The notes under the pieces are model-generated. The model made no database searches and was not told the origin of the DNA. It was given only the letters and a program-made list of their open reading frames with translations. A stretch of DNA of 5,739 nt, taken from positions 1 through 5,739 of the forward strand of contig CALAYS010000158.1 of NCBI GenBank assembly GCA_937895515.1, in the 5' to 3' direction. The position numbers and the translations under genes were made by a program. Of this stretch, positions 5,556-5,739 are shown one piece after another; the first letter of the stretch is position 1, and each line of letters starts with the position of its first letter. This stretch comes from an uncultured bacterium (GTDB lineage: Bacteria > Patescibacteriota > Minisyncoccia > Phycocordibacterales > UBA9973).

Positions 5556-5567
5556 CTTTACACAGTT
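5553..5567. repeat. Repeat block A: ACACTT-TAC-ACAGTT
   Basis: This block matches block B at 5676-5690 in 12 of 15 positions (ACACTT and ACAGTT identical, the middle three bases different). It also overlaps a local direct repeat, TTACACA at 5549-5555 and 5558-5564, with a 9-bp period. It adjoins the 16-bp palindrome. Confidence 0.45.
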
Positions 5568-5569
5568 TG

Positions 5570-5604
5570 AAAAATGGGGAGACACAAGCCCTTGGTCTCC
5601 CCAT
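5570..5604 (-). terminator. GC-rich hairpin, probable terminator for a gene off the right edge
   Basis: Bases 5574-5583 (ATGGGGAGAC) pair perfectly with 5595-5604, and inside the 11-base loop CAA and TTG (or CAAG and CTTG) can pair further. On the minus strand the stem runs into TTTTT (5574-5570) and then CAAAC, so a leftward transcript entering from beyond the window could terminate here. On the plus strand there is no T-run after it. It is the only GC-rich element in the tail. Alternatively it could be a structured part of an origin or a small RNA. Confidence 0.55.
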
Positions 5605-5675
5605 GCGTTAGCAATAAAATGCAACTAAATCAATAAGTTAAAATTTTAAAAAATGGACATTATGTTAAATTTCCT

Positions 5676-5690
5676 ACACTTCCTACAGTT
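5676..5690. repeat. Repeat block B: ACACTT-CCT-ACAGTT
   Basis: This partner of block A lies 123 bp away on the other side of the GC-rich hairpin. It belongs to a local tandem repeat with 9-bp period: TTCCTACA at 5671-5678 and again at 5680-5687. Short, helically spaced direct repeats are typical of protein-binding arrays such as iterons, but two units per block is too few to claim that. Confidence 0.45.
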
Positions 5691-5739
5691 ATTTTAAAAA
5701 AACTCTTTCAAGTAAAAATCAATATAATTTTAAAGAAAA

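Larger units (their letters stand above)
5431..5739. other. AT-rich noncoding tail with promoter, palindrome, hairpin and repeats
   Basis: No frame on either strand looks coding here; frames from the right edge hit stops quickly. The stretch holds the promoter and ribosome binding site of the 71-aa gene, a 16-bp palindrome (5540-5555), a GC-rich hairpin (5574-5604) and two related 9-bp-period repeat blocks (5553-5567, 5676-5690), set in A/T runs. By hand count only 7 of the 60 bases 5461-5520 are G or C. The arrangement could be a control region or a plasmid-type origin, but no replication gene is in view. Confidence 0.6.

Noticed and set aside
5574..5640. tRNA or known small RNA around the GC-rich hairpin
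   Set aside because: There is no cloverleaf, anticodon arm or CCA end, and no riboswitch or structured RNA class that I can recognise.
5540..5690. CRISPR array
   Set aside because: The repeats are short, imperfect and only two per block, without regular spacers; no cas gene is present.

Overview
The window is a compact, AT-rich block of small genes, mostly of unknown function, that looks like an accessory region of a phage (or phage-like element) of a Bacteroidetes host. Three things support this. The left genes have almost no Shine-Dalgarno sequences. The two main leftward promoters carry a TATATTTG box matching the Bacteroidetes -7 consensus TAnnTTTG. Several proteins (330 aa, 129 aa, 261 aa) resemble hypothetical families I associate with Bacteroidetes phages and mobile elements. 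No phage structural, replication or integration gene is present, so the phage assignment is an inference.

Layout. (1) Bases 1-2848, minus strand: seven tightly packed genes (121, 129, 330, 126, 54 and 127 aa, plus one running off the left edge). They are joined by ATGA or TGATG overlaps or gaps of 1-4 bases and read as one translationally coupled operon. The 54-aa gene (559-723) and the truncated gene (1-181) are short but clear. (2) Bases 2869-2917: a strong intrinsic terminator for the operon to the right, with its U-tract abutting the promoter of the seven-gene operon. (3) Bases 2939-4041, minus strand: a two-gene operon (104 aa, then a 261-aa protein beginning MGLDITVY) with its own TATATTTG promoter. 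(4) Bases 4109-5097, plus strand, divergent: a flavodoxin-fold NAD(P)H-dependent FMN reductase-like protein, coupled by an ATGA overlap to a small, very basic Lys/Gly-rich protein. (5) Bases 5098-5739: a markedly AT-richer tail with one 71-aa minus-strand gene.

The tail uses different expression signals from the rest: a textbook sigma-70 promoter (TTGACA, 17 bp, TAATAT) and a strong AAGGAG ribosome binding site. Beyond it lie 309 noncoding bases with a perfect 16-bp palindrome, a GC-rich hairpin and 9-bp-period repeats. The style matches AT-rich Fusobacteria, Firmicutes or Brachyspira-type DNA more than the rest of the window, so this end may be a transferred segment, a plasmid-like control or origin region, or an assembly junction.

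Only the flavodoxin-like enzyme has a function that can be read from sequence. How the other genes cooperate cannot be told beyond co-transcription.
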